Assembly: GCA_963707665.1 (NCBI GenBank)
Contig: CAVPQU010000023.1
Coordinates: 67,732-131,731, forward strand
Origin: DATJCV01 sp963707665
GTDB lineage: Bacteria; Pseudomonadota; Gammaproteobacteria; Burkholderiales; Burkholderiaceae_D
Direction of reading: 5' to 3'
Length of the DNA stretch: 64,000 nucleotides
Shown: positions 9,213 to 19,892 of the stretch, piece after piece
How positions within the stretch are numbered: the first letter of the stretch is position 1
How the letters are laid out: each line of letters begins with the position of its first letter
Notes under the pieces: generated by a model
Database searches by the model: none
The model's input: the letters and a program-made list of their open reading frames with translations, nothing else
Told to the model about the DNA's origin: nothing
Translations under genes and position numbers: made by a program

Positions 9213-10114
9213 GCCATTCACTCAATAACCCATTTGCCCCCTTCGATGCCGCGCTGGAAATCGCGCTGGCGTCGAACATTGCCGCCGCGGTGGCGGAAGA
9301 CGTCGGCAGCGGCGATCTGACCGGTCTCCTGGTGCCTGCGGGCGAGCGGGTGCGGGCGAGGGTACTGGTGCGCGAGACAGCCATCCTGTGCGGTGCGCCG
9401 TGGTTTGCCGGCGTAATGCGCGAAATCGATCCCGAGCTTCAGATCGACTGGCGCTACGCCGAAGGGACGACGATGCGCGCCGACAGCGAAGTCTGCATCA
9501 TCGACGGCCCGGCCAGAAGTCTGTTGACCGCCGAGCGCAGCGCGCTGAATTTCCTGCAACTGCTGTCCGGCGTCGCTACCGCTACCAGCCGTTACGTGGC
9601 GGCGGTGGCCGGCACCGGCGCCGCGATCCTGGATACGCGCAAGACCTTGCCCGGCCTGCGGCTGGCGCAGAAATACGCGGTGCGGGTCGGCGGCGGCCAG
9701 AACCAGCGGCTGGCGCTGTATGACGGCATTCTGATCAAGGAAAATCATATCGCCGCCGCGGGTGGCGTCGGCGCCGCGGTACGTGCCGCGCAGGCGCTGA
9801 ATGCCGGCGTCACGATCCAGGTCGAAGTCGAAACCCTGGCGCAGCTGCACGAAGCGCTGGCGGCCGGCGCGGTATCGGTGCTGCTGGATAACTTCAGCCT
9901 GGATGCGATGCGCGAAGCGGTGCGCATTACCGACCGGCGCGCCGTGCTGGAAGCCTCGGGCGGCATCAATATGGACACGGTGCGCGCGATTGCCGAAACC
10001 GGCGTCGACCGCATCTCGATCGGCAGCCTGACCAAGGATATTCGCGCTACCGATTATTCGTTGCGCATCATCGGGCCGGCGCCGTCGGACACGGCGATTG
10101 GCATGGCCGCCTAG
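9209..10114 (+). CDS. nadC: Nicotinate-nucleotide pyrophosphorylase (carboxylating) NadC
   Basis: NadC converts quinolinate and PRPP to nicotinate mononucleotide and CO2, joining the de novo path to the shared NAD pathway. The 301-residue product starts MSHSLNNPFAPFDAALEIAL at the ATG at 9209. Family blocks are present: EDVGSGDLT near the N-terminus, NFLQLLSGVAT, LDTRKTLPGLR with the substrate-binding R and K, KENHI, VEVETL and LEASGGI. It overlaps the restored nadA stop, so nadA-nadC is an operon. About 220 bp downstream hold nothing I can identify before the broken methyltransferase gene. Confidence 0.96.
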   Translation: MSHSLNNPFAPFDAALEIALASNIAAAVAEDVGSGDLTGLLVPAGERVRARVLVRETAILCGAPWFAGVMREIDPELQIDWRYAEGTTMRADSEVCIIDGPARSLLTAERSALNFLQLLSGVATATSRYVAAVAGTGAAILDTRKTLPGLRLAQKYAVRVGGGQNQRLALYDGILIKENHIAAAGGVGAAVRAAQALNAGVTIQVEVETLAQLHEALAAGAVSVLLDNFSLDAMREAVRITDRRAVLEASGGINMDTVRAIAETGVDRISIGSLTKDIRATDYSLRIIGPAPSDTAIGMAA

Positions 10115-10334
10115 GCTGGGTCCGGGATCAAAGAGAGCACGCCTTTGTAGCGGAGGGCGTTGCAAGGCGCGCTCGGAATCGCAATGAGCCATGTTCGGCA
10201 CACGAAGCGTGTCCAGCTTCGGCCATAAACGGTCGCGTCGCGCCGTCCAGATATCTCTTATTGTTTTTGCAACCTTTTTACGGCACCTGAGTCGTCGGCG
10301 AGAATCTGTGCGAGTTATTGTGCGTGAAGCCCGG

Positions 10335-10992
10335 TTAGATGTTGCCGGCCATGCCTGACGGCTTTAGCAACACCCCGAACAATCCTTTTTGATTGAACCG
10401 ACGTTGGTCGGGACGGATGGGTTCCGCTTCTCCGATCAACCTTTCGCATTTAACGTGTTTGCTGAATTCGTCGAAGGCCCAATTCAAGTCGATATCGTCA
10501 ACAACCAGTGCGCCGCCCGGCTGGAGAGCCTTCCACGCTAAGGACATCTCGAAAAACATGTTCTCCGCACTGTGTTCACTGTCATGTACGGAATACGTCG
10601 ATGGGGCCGATATCCTGCAACAAGTGCGGTAAGCGTTGCCGGCTCGAACCCAGAATCAGCGACCACTTCGAGCGGTCTGACACGGCAGCACCGATTTCGC
10701 GATGCTTTTCCGGCGCCCAAGACGGCGGAAGGTCAATGCTCCACAGACGCCCACCGCGCATGCTGAGCGCCTCCAAGATGAACCGGCTCGTCAGCCCGTG
10801 CGCGACACCGGTCTCGACCACCTTTGTCGCCTGAAGCCGACGCACCAAACACCATATAGCCTGAATGAAAGCGGGATCGCCGTCGTTCCACAAAAGATAG
10901 CTCTCGGGGCCTGGACGAATTCCCTGTTTCTCCAGACTATTCAGTATTGACGGCCACAGTTGTTCGGTCTGCCTACGATCATCGTTGGTCAC
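10335..10992 (-). pseudogene. Class I SAM-dependent methyltransferase-like gene, frameshifted near 10590
   Basis: Two minus-strand frames join into one protein of about 219 residues. The upstream part (from 10992, MTNDDRRQTEQLWPSILNSL) contains KVVETGVAHGLTSRFILEAL, the SAM-binding motif I of Methyltransf_24-type enzymes, and ends IGPIDVF. The downstream part gives VHDSEHSAENMFFEMSLAWK and LQPGGALVVDDIDLNWAF, the metal-binding or catalytic region of such enzymes. One extra C (TTCCGT) breaks the frame. The substrate is unknown; relatives sit in polysaccharide or natural-product loci. It lies between nadAC and nadB with no clear partner. Confidence 0.6.
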
Positions 10993-11311
10993 TCCGATGC
11001 GATCACGCCAATCATGATTGTTCGGACTCGCGCCGAGGTTCGCCTAGCGCGTTCCGACGACCGACGAAGTAGTAGTATGATGCGACCGGGTTCTGAGTTG
11101 CCCATTGCAAGAGCGCCCAGGAACGCCGCGGGTCCCGGATTGCTGATCGCACGGCTGACAAGGGACGCATTGCTGGCGCCTCCTGGGTTTTGTTGATTTA
11201 GAGGTTGTGGAGCCCTCGATTAGTAAGGCATGAGGAAAATCAAATGACCATCGAATTAAACATCTAAGTTTCGCTTAATTGGACGATAAATATTGGCCCG
11301 ATTGTGATAGT
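10993..11311. other. Intergenic stretch with no recognisable gene
   Basis: About 320 bp upstream of the broken methyltransferase gene. Short open frames exist, but none has coding character or a recognisable motif. Composition becomes more AT-rich from about 11195 towards the repeat element at 11312. Confidence 0.5.
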
Positions 11312-11373
11312 CATATACTCATGCATGGATGGTCTGTTCTGAGCTTTATATGGTTGTCTTTCCAATATACTCC
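11312..11373 (-). repeat. Tripartite GGAGTAT intergenic element, copy 2 (52-bp variant)
   Basis: Read on the minus strand, box 1 GGAGTATATT starts at 11373 and box 2 TGAGTATATG at 11321, 52 bp apart instead of 53. The middle block is CTCAG, the most diverged of the six clear copies. It lies about 90 bp downstream of the nadB stop in the same orientation as nadB. Confidence 0.6.
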
Positions 11374-11465
11374 TGCATTATGAAATGCACGACGTATTTG
11401 AAAGCCCGAAAAATCAACCTCTTTCCGGGTACGCATTTCACGGTTCGGCGAACCCCGTCGGCGCT

Positions 11466-13077
11466 CTAGCGTTTCCGGCTTGGCGCCAATACCGTCGGCA
11501 GCGCCTTCGGCAGCGTCTCCGGATAGTCCAGGCTGTAGTGCAGGCCGCGGCTTTCGTGCCGCGACAGCGCGCTGTTGACGATCAGCGACGCCACGTCGAC
11601 CAGGTTGCGCAGCTCCAGCAGGTCGCGCGTGATGCGGAAGTTGCGCGTAGTACTCGTCGATCTCTTCCTTCAGCAGGCCGATGCGGTGCTGGGCGCGCTC
11701 CAGGCGCTTGGTGGTGCGCACGATGCCGACGTAGTTCCACATGAAGCGGCGCAGTTCGTCCCAGTTGTGGGCGATGACCACTTCCTCGTCGGCGTCGGTG
11801 ACGCGGCTTTCGTCCCAGGCCGGCAGCGCGATGGCGCTTTGGCTTCGGCTGCTGCTGCGATGTGCTGGGCGGCGGCGCGGCCGACGACCAGGCATTCGAG
11901 CAGCGAATTGCTGGCCAGGCGGTTGGCGCCGTGCAGGCCGGTGTAGCGCGGTTTCGCCGACCGCGTACAGGCCCGGCAGGTCGGTGCGGCCCGGCCAGGT
12001 CGGTGACGACGCCGCCGCAGGTGAAGTGCACGGCCGGCACCACCGGGATCGGCTGCTTGGTGATGTCGATGCCGAGTTCCAGGCAGCGCGCGTAGATGGT
12101 CGGGAAGTGTTCCTTGAGGAATTCCGGCGTCTGGTGGCTGATGTCGAGGTCGACGTAGTCGAGGCCGCGCTTCTTCATTTCGAAGTCGATCGCGCGCGCC
12201 ACCACGTCGCGCGGCGCCAGTTCGGCGCGCTCGTCGTGCGCCGGCATGAAGCGGGTGCCGGCGGCGGCGCCGGCTTCGGGCGGCAGCTTCAGCAGGCCGC
12301 CTTCGCCGCGCACCGCCTCGCTGATCAGGAACGACTTGGCATACGGGTGGTACAGGCAGGTCGGGTGGAACTGGATGAATTCCATGTTCGGCGACGCGGC
12401 AGCCGGCGCGCCAGGCCATCGCGATGCCGTCGCCGGTGGCGGTGTCGGGATTGGTGGTGTACAGGTAGACCTTGCCGGCGCCGCCGGTGGCCAGCACCGT
12501 GTGCTCGGCCTCGAAGGTCAGCACCTTGCCGGTCTTGACGTCCTGCACGTACAGGCCGAGGCAGCGCGGTGGACGATTTTCGGGCCGAGCTTGTCGGAGG
12601 TGATGACGTCGATCGCGCAGTGGTGCTTCGAACAGCGTGATGTTCGGATGCGCGCGCACCTTCTGTTCCAGCGTCACCTGCACCGCGTGGCCGGTGGCGT
12701 CGGCGGCGTGGATGATGCGGCGCTGGCTGTGGCCGCCTTCGCGGGTCAGGTGGAAGCCCAGTTCGGCGCTGGCGTCGCGGGTGAACGGCACGCCTTGCTC
12801 GATCAGCCATTCGATCGCTTCGCGGCCGTGTTCGACGATGAAGCGGGTGGCGCCTTCGTCGCACAGGCCGGCGCCGGCGACCAGGGTGTCGGCGATGTGC
12901 TGGTCGTGGCTGTCGCCGGAGTCGAGCACGGCGGCGATGCCGCCCTGGGCCCAGTTGCTGGCGCCGTCGAGCAGCGCGCGTTTGGAAATGATGGCAACCT
13001 TGCGGGTTTGCGGCCAGGTGCAGGGCGACCGACAGGCCGGCCAGGCCGCTGCCGACGATGGCGACGTCAAATTTCAT
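11466..13077 (-). pseudogene. nadB: L-aspartate oxidase NadB, with many frameshifts
   Basis: NadB is the FAD enzyme that oxidises L-aspartate to iminoaspartate, the substrate of NadA. The start MKFDVAIVGSGLAGLSVALH has the dinucleotide-binding GxGxxG motif. Later frames carry ASNWAQGGIAAVLD, REGGHSQRRIIHAADATG, VLATGGAGKVYLYTTNPD, MEFIQFHPTCLYHP, VHFTCGGVVTD, GLHGANRLASNSLLECLVVG and a C-terminus with LHYSLDYPETLPK before TAG at 11466-11468. At least seven breaks are needed; those I resolved are mostly single extra bases (near 13017, 12616, 12397), with one near 12568 ambiguous. All catalytic blocks are intact, which argues for sequence error. It completes the nadA/nadB/nadC set. Confidence 0.88.
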
Positions 13078-13203
13078 GAGATGGATTCTTTCGGGGGAGT
13101 TGCCCTAACTATATTCGATTTGCGTCGTGCCGTTTTCAGGTGCACTGCGGCAAGGCTATGATAATCTGCCACGCATTCATCATTTTCCACTATATAAAAA
13201 TCC

Positions 13204-15653
13204 ATGAAAAAAATCCTGAAGGGAGTCGGAGCCGCTCTACTTGTGCTGATGGTGGCGTTGATCGCGGTCTTTTTCTGGTATCGCAGCGCCAGCCAGCCGC
13301 AAATCGACGGCAAGCTGCAGCTGGCGCGGCTCCAGGGCGCGGCGATCGACATCGTGCGCGACGCGCAAGGCATGCCGCACATCTATGCGCAATCCGCGGA
13401 CGATGCCTACTTCGCACTGGGCTTCGTGCATGCACAGGATCGCCTGTGGCAAATGGAGATGAACCGGCGGATTCCGGCTGGCACGATGGCGGAAATCCTC
13501 GGGCCGGCGGCCGCCGATACCGACCGCTTCCTGCGCACGCTCGGGCGTGCAGCGCAACGCCGAAGCGATCCTGCACAACCTGGCGCCGGACGCGCGCGCC
13601 GCGCTGGAGGCCTACGCCAAGGGCGTGAACGCCTACCTGGCCAACCGCAAGGGGCCGCTGCCGCCGGAATTCCTGCTGACTGGCGCGCCGGCACCAGCGC
13701 CGTGGCAGCCGGTGGATTCGATCGGCTGGCAAACCATGATGGCATGGGACCTGGGCGCCAACTGGACGCAGGAACTGCTGCGCATGCGGCTGGCGCAGCG
13801 GCTGCCGCTGGAGCGGATCAACCAGTTCCTGCCGCCGTATCCGGGCGATGCGCCGTTGCCGACACAGGACTACACCGAGCTGTATCGCCAGCTGGCCGGC
13901 ACCACCGCAGCAACTGGAAAAAGTCGCGGCGATCGCGCCGCCGTCGTATGTCGACGGCATGGGTTCGAACAACTGGGTGGTGGACGGGCGCCCGCACCGA
14001 AAGCGGCAAGCCGCTGCTGGCGAACGATCCGCATCTGGGCCTGTCGGCGCCGGCGCTCTGGTATTTCGCCCATCTGTCGGCGCCCGGCCTGAACGTGATC
14101 GGCGCCACGCTGCCCGGCTTGCCGGCGGTGGTGCTGGGGCGCAACGACCGCATCGCCTGGGGCTTCACCAATACCGGGCCGGACGTGCAGGATCTGTTCA
14201 TCGAACGCATCAATCCAGCCAACCCGAAGCAGTATCAGACGCCGGACGGCTGGGCGGATTTCAAGATGCGCAGCGAAATCATCAAGGTCAAGGGCCAGCC
14301 GGATGTGACGCTGGAAGTGCGGGAAAGCCGGCATGGGCCGGTCATCACCGGTGCGCTGCCGCTTGCCGACCGCGCACCGGTGGATGCCAAAACCCATGTG
14401 ATCGCCTTTGCCTGGACCGCGCTGCGGCCGGACGACCTGACGCTGCAGGCCGGGGTGCGCATGAACCGTGCGAACAACTGGCAAGAGTTCCTGGCCAGTG
14501 CGCGCGACTTCGCTTCGCCGCAGCAGAACATGGTGTATGCAGACATCGACGGCAATATCGGCTTCATCGCACCGGGCCGGGTGCCGATCCGCAAGGCGGA
14601 AAACGACTTGCACGGACTGGCGCCGGCGCCGGGCTGGGATGCGCGCTACGACTGGGCCGGCTTCATTCCGTTCGAATCGCTGCCGCACCAGTTCAATCCG
14701 GCCAGCGCATCAGGTGATCACGGCCAATCAGAAAATCGTCGCACCCGATTATCCGTATTTCCTGACCAGCGAATGGCATCTGCCGTACCGTGCCGACCGC
14801 ATCGCCGGAACTGATGGCGGCGACGCCGAAGCACAGCCTGGACAGCTTTGGGGCGATCCAGAAAGACGTGCTGTCGCTGGCGGCGCGCGAAGTGCTGCCG
14901 CTGCTGTTGCGCACCCAGCCGGCCTCGGAGCGAGCCAGGAGCGCGCTGGCGGCGCTGTCCAAATGGGATGGCACCATGGGCGTGGCGCAGTCCGAGCCGT
15001 TGATCCTGAATGCCTGGCTGCGCGAATTGTCGCGCCGCATGTTCGCCGATGAGTTGGGCGAGGCGATGATGCAGGACTTCTGGTCACAGCGCAATATGCA
15101 GCAGCCGCTGGCCGATATCCTGAGAAACCACGGAGCAACTGGGCGCCTGGTGCGGCGATGCGCGCCAGCCGCTGCCGGCCGAACAGGCGCTGCCGCTGTG
15201 CGCCAAGCTGCTGTCCGACTCGCTGGAAGCGACGCTGGACGATTTGCAGCGCCGCTATGGCGATCCGGGCGAAATGGCGCTGGGGCGATGCGCATGAAGC
15301 GCGCTCCGAGCATCGGCCGTTCGGCAAGGTGCCGCTGCTGGCCAAGGTGTTCGATGTCCGCGTTCCGTCGCCCGGCGACAACTATACGGTCGACGTCGGC
15401 CGCTACAACCTCGCGCGACGAGAAGGAGCCGTTCACCAACCGCCATGCGCCCAGCCTGCGCGCACTGTACGACCTGGCCGATCCGGAAAAATCGCGCTTC
15501 ATCCATTCGACCGGGCAATCCGGCAATGTGCTGTCGCCGCTGTATCGCAACTTCAGCCAGCGCTGGGCCGAGGTCGCCTACCTGCCAATGCAGATGCGGC
15601 GGCCGTCGGTGGAAAAAGACCAGTTGGGAACACTGACGCTGGAGCCGCGCTGA
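13204..15653 (+). pseudogene. Penicillin acylase (amidase) family protein, with several frameshifts
   Basis: N-terminal nucleophile hydrolases of this family cleave amide bonds of beta-lactams or acyl-homoserine lactones after autocatalytic processing. The product starts MKKILKGVGAALLVLMVALI, a signal or membrane anchor, so it is probably periplasmic. The alpha region has VRDAQGMPHIYAQSADDAYF and GFVHAQDRLWQMEMNRR. The processing site is DGMGSNNWVVDG, with Ser as the new N-terminal nucleophile. The beta chain has NDPHLGLSAPALWYF, GRNDRIAWGFTNTGPDVQD and a C-terminus HSTGQSGNVLSPLY. Breaks occur near 13546, 13905, 13988, 14708, 14808, 15135, 15290 and 15417. Expected length is about 810 residues. 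Penicillin, cephalosporin and AHL acylases cannot be told apart here. Confidence 0.85.
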
Positions 15654-15670
15654 GGAAATCCTTGCCTATC

Positions 15671-15768
15671 GTTCCCGAGTGCCTTGGTCGGGAACCCAAT
15701 GTCGTTCGCTGTCGGTCGCGTGCTGAAAGCCTCTGGGTTCCCGCTTACCCCGCGAGAGCGACCGACAG
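15671..15768. repeat. Interleaved inverted repeats after the acylase gene
   Basis: GTTCCCGA (15671-15678) pairs with TCGGGAAC (15688-15695) to make a hairpin 17 bp after the acylase stop. In addition GGGAACCC (15690-15697) pairs with GGGTTCCC (15735-15742), and CTGTCGGTCGC (15709-15719) pairs perfectly with GCGACCGACAG (15758-15768). The last two pairings interlock, giving a pseudoknot-like topology or alternative stems. No T run follows the first hairpin. It could be a terminator region, a structured RNA or the remnant of a mobile end. Confidence 0.55.
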
Positions 15769-15909
15769 GATATGTGGGGTCAAAAAGCGCACGGCCCTGA
15801 GTGCGATTTATTAAAAGGATAGGGCCTGTATCTTAAAACTCCGTTTTATGAGCGAGAATGAATACCTTTTATTTGATGAAAGTGCTTTGATTTTGAATGT
15901 TTTGCCGCT

Positions 15910-16302
15910 TTAACTCCGATAGGAATACCACCACCAGCCGACGTAAAGGACAGCCAGCCAGATAACCACGATGGCAGCGGCACCGGCGTAGCTTGTAGGT
16001 TTTGTCTTCTCTTTGACCATCCATTCTTCTGCTTGCACCCGGCATTCCTGGATGACCCGCGCTGGAAGGAGGCGCACCGCGAGCCAAATCAGCGCAGGCA
16101 ATAAAAGCGCATCATCGACATATCCCAGGACTGGGATGAAATCCGGAATCAAGTCAATCGGGCTTAGAGCGTACGCCACCGCAAAAACGCATATGGCTTT
16201 GGCCAAAAACGGCGTGTCCGGGTGTCGACGGGCGAACCAAAGCATCACGGTGTCTCGTTTGATACGCTTGGCCCAAACTCCAATTGATTCAGTAATCGAC
16301 AT
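15910..16302 (-). CDS. DUF1232 (YkvA family) membrane protein
   Basis: The 130-residue product carries the DUF1232 core YALSPIDLIPDFIPVLGYVDD at about residues 44-64, with hydrophobic segments around it. A further C-terminal membrane segment (AAAIVVIWLAVLYVGWWWY) is followed by a short tail. The family is widespread and small, and its molecular function is unknown. It starts MSITESIGVWAKRIKRDTVML. It lies downstream of the MHS transporter on the same strand but behind a terminator, so it is probably transcribed on its own. Confidence 0.85.
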   Translation of the reverse strand: MSITESIGVWAKRIKRDTVMLWFARRHPDTPFLAKAICVFAVAYALSPIDLIPDFIPVLGYVDDALLLPALIWLAVRLLPARVIQECRVQAEEWMVKEKTKPTSYAGAAAIVVIWLAVLYVGWWWYSYRS

Positions 16303-16370
16303 TTCGGTAGGCTGTCCTGCGCCAAAACGGACGAAAAGGATACGTTATCTCCTTTGCGTCCGCTGCGCAT

Positions 16371-16398
16371 AAAAAAGCCGCACCCGGGAGGATGCGGC
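16371..16398 (-). terminator. Rho-independent terminator of the MHS transporter gene
   Basis: GCCGCA (16377-16382) and TGCGGC (16393-16398) form a stem over a 10-base loop. On the minus strand it is followed by six T (AAAAAA at 16371-16376). It lies about 130 bp after the transporter stop. A second GC-rich hairpin, GGCGGCT/AGCCGCC, lies near 16468-16494 in the same gap. Confidence 0.7.
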
Positions 16399-16529
16399 TG
16401 TTCAAATCGCGCTTTGCCGCCGCTCAGAGCTTGAAAACCTTTGACAGATTAACTCGGGGGCTGGCGAGTTGCCGGCGGCTTTTTTCTGCCCGCAGCCGCC
16501 GATGACGGCAGCGGGCAGGGCGGAACCGC

Positions 16530-18188
16530 CTAACCGGCGTAGATGTCGTTGTTCTTGCTTTCCTTGATGAACAACGCACCGATCACGACCGTCGCCAGCG
16601 CGATGATGATCGGATACCACAGGCCGTAGTAAATGTCGCCCTTGAACGCCACCAGTGCGAAGGCGGTGGTCGGCAGCAAGCCGCCGAACCAGCCGTTGCC
16701 GATATGGTAGGGCAGCGACATCGAGGTGTAGCGGATCCGGGTCGGGAACATTTCGACCAGGGTTGCCGCCATCGGGCCGTACACCATCGTGACGTACACC
16801 ACCAGGACGAACAGCAGCAGCAGGACCATCGGCTTGTTGATCTGGTCCGGATCGGCCTTGGTCGGGTAGCCGTGCGACTTGATTTCAGACGACAGCTGCG
16901 CCGAGAATTCCTTGTCCTTGGCGGCGGCCTCTTCTTTCGACAAGCCCTTGGCGTCATACGCGGTCAGGGTCTTGTCGCCGATCGCGACCGTCGCCACCGT
17001 GCCCGGTTCGGCGTTGACGTTGCGGTAATTGACCGAAGCGGCCGACAGTTTGGCTTTCACGATGTCGCAGGACGAGGTGAATTTCTTGGTGCCGGTCGGG
17101 TTGAACTGGAACTGGCAGGTGGCCGGGTCGGCGGTGACGATCACCGGCGAGCTCTTTTGCGCCGCTTCCAGCGCCGGGTTGGTGTAGTGGGTCAGGGCGC
17201 CGAAGATCGGGAAATACGTCACCGCCGCCAGCAAGCAGCCGCCGAGGATGATCGGCAGGCGGCCGATCTTGTCCGACAGCGTACCGAAGAAGATGAAGAA
17301 CGGCGTGGCCAGCAGCAGCGAGGCGGCGACCAGGATGTTGGCGGTCGACAGGTCGACCTTCAGCGTCTGCGTCATGAAGAACAGCGAGTAGAACTGGCCG
17401 GTGTACCAGACCACCGCCTGGCCCGCGGTCAGCACCAGCGCCAGCAGCACGATCTTCAGGTTGGGCCATTTGGCAAACGACTCGGACAGCGGCGCTTTCG
17501 AGGTCTTGCCTTCGGATTTCATCTTGACGAAGGCGGGCGACTCATTCATCGACAGCCGGATCCACACTGAAATGGCGAGCAGCACGATCGAGATCAGGAA
17601 CGGCACGCGCCAGCCCCAGTCGGCGAACGCCTCTTCGCCGATCGCGGTCCGGGTGCCGAGAATCACCATCAGCGACAGGAACAGGCCCAGCGTGGCGGTG
17701 GTCTGGATCCAGGCGGTGAAGGCGCCGCGCTTGTTGTTGGGCGCGTGCTCGGCGACATAGGTGGCCGCGCCGCCGTATTCGCCGCCCAGGGCCAGGCCTT
17801 GCAGAATGCGCAGCGTGATCAGGATCACCGGTGCGATGATGCCGGCGGTCGCGTAATTGGGCAGAAGGCCGACGATGAAGGTCGACGTACCCATGATCAC
17901 GATCGTGACCAGGAAGGTATATTTACGACCGATCATGTCGCCCAGGCGGCCGAACACCAGCGCGCCGAACGGGCGAACCAGAAAGCCGGCGGCAAATGCC
18001 AGCAGCGCGAAGATGAAGCCGGTGGTGGGGTCGACGCCGGAAAAGAATTGCTTGGCGATGATGCCGGCCAGCGATCCGTACAGGTAGAAGTCATACCATT
18101 CAAAAACGGTGCCGAGCGACGAAGCGAAAATCACTTTCCGCTCCTGTGCGGTAATCCGGTACGGTACCGCAGCTTGTCCTGTTGCCAT
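16530..18188 (-). CDS. MFS transporter, metabolite:H+ symporter (MHS) subfamily
   Basis: A 552-residue, 12-helix major facilitator transporter of the inner membrane. The MHS features are the N-terminal VFEWYDFYLYGSLAGIIAKQFF, the loop motif GALVFGRLGDMIGRKYTF, RILQGLALGGEYGGAATYVAEHAP and the second-half loop GTLSDKIGRLPIIL. Relatives move organic acids, proline/betaine or shikimate with protons; the substrate cannot be assigned. A large polar insert of roughly 95 residues (about 345-440) lies between two late helices, making the protein longer than the usual 430-450. It is monocistronic, with a terminator downstream. The thiolase gene diverges about 320 bp upstream. Confidence 0.9.
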   Translation of the reverse strand: MATGQAAVPYRITAQERKVIFASSLGTVFEWYDFYLYGSLAGIIAKQFFSGVDPTTGFIFALLAFAAGFLVRPFGALVFGRLGDMIGRKYTFLVTIVIMGTSTFIVGLLPNYATAGIIAPVILITLRILQGLALGGEYGGAATYVAEHAPNNKRGAFTAWIQTTATLGLFLSLMVILGTRTAIGEEAFADWGWRVPFLISIVLLAISVWIRLSMNESPAFVKMKSEGKTSKAPLSESFAKWPNLKIVLLALVLTAGQAVVWYTGQFYSLFFMTQTLKVDLSTANILVAASLLLATPFFIFFGTLSDKIGRLPIILGGCLLAAVTYFPIFGALTHYTNPALEAAQKSSPVIVTADPATCQFQFNPTGTKKFTSSCDIVKAKLSAASVNYRNVNAEPGTVATVAIGDKTLTAYDAKGLSKEEAAAKDKEFSAQLSSEIKSHGYPTKADPDQINKPMVLLLLFVLVVYVTMVYGPMAATLVEMFPTRIRYTSMSLPYHIGNGWFGGLLPTTAFALVAFKGDIYYGLWYPIIIALATVVIGALFIKESKNNDIYAG

Positions 18189-18510
18189 CGTGTCTCCTCG
18201 TGTAATTGGATATGGATACGCGCAGCGCTCAAGCCGCCTTGCGCACGGGCGGAGTGTGCCTTGCCAAACTTACGCGATACTTGCTGGAAACTTACAAGAC
18301 GCTTACAAAACGCTCACAAGAAAACCCTATCTGATGGCGCCGGCGGCACGATTGACGATGACTGTCGTTTTTGCGAACGATCGTACTAAATTATGCTATT
18401 CTCGCGAATGAATAACGATGCCGGTTTCGCTACCGACGCACTGCGGCATCAACCTGCCAGACCGATTTCTTACCTATTCCGACATTCCATCATTCACCGA
18501 GGAGATTCAA

Positions 18511-19690
<1,180 letters not shown>

Positions 19691-19776
19691 TTTTGCCGGT
19701 TTTCCGGCCGCCCGCCTTGCTTGGCGTGCGGCTGGAAGTGTGCCTAGGTACGCTGGCACCGCATTTCAAGTCTTGT

Positions 19777-19839
19777 GGGGTATGTGCATTTTTCGCAGGA
19801 AATACTTGCGAGAACGGCTGCATGCTATAGGAGTATGTT
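19777..19839 (+). repeat. Tripartite GGAGTAT intergenic element, copy 3
   Basis: Box 1 GGGGTATGTG starts at 19777 and box 2 GGAGTATGTT at 19830, 53 bp apart. The middle block TGCGA is at positions 31-35. It occupies most of the gap between thiolase and acyl-CoA dehydrogenase and ends 11 bp before a strong hairpin. Confidence 0.75.
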
Positions 19840-19849
19840 GATTCACCCA

Positions 19850-19870
19850 GGGCCGGACGCTGTCCGGCCC
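19850..19870 (+). terminator. GC-rich hairpin upstream of acyl-CoA dehydrogenase
   Basis: GGGCCGGAC-GCT-GTCCGGCCC is a perfect nine-pair stem with a three-base loop. A weak T-containing tail follows (GGTCTTTCGG). It may terminate thiolase transcripts or act as a 5' leader structure for the acyl-CoA dehydrogenase gene, whose start is 23 bp later. Confidence 0.45.
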
Positions 19871-19892
19871 GGTCTTTCGGAGCGAATTTCCG

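Noticed and set aside
8072..10114. A single open frame joining nadA and nadC, suggesting a bifunctional fusion enzyme
   Set aside because: The junction peptide matches neither family. Removing one base near 9173 restores the normal NadA C-terminus and a TGA that overlaps the nadC ATG, so the fusion is an indel effect.
11466..15653. nadB and the acylase as true decaying pseudogenes
   Set aside because: All motifs are preserved across the frames, the resolved changes are almost all single-base insertions, and nadB is needed with the present nadA and nadC. Sequence error is more likely, although not proven.
18377..18384. ACGATCGT upstream of thiolase as a second site for the TetR-like operator at 31677
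   Set aside because: Only eight bases are palindromic, the flanks do not match ACGAACGTTCGT, and such octamers occur by chance.
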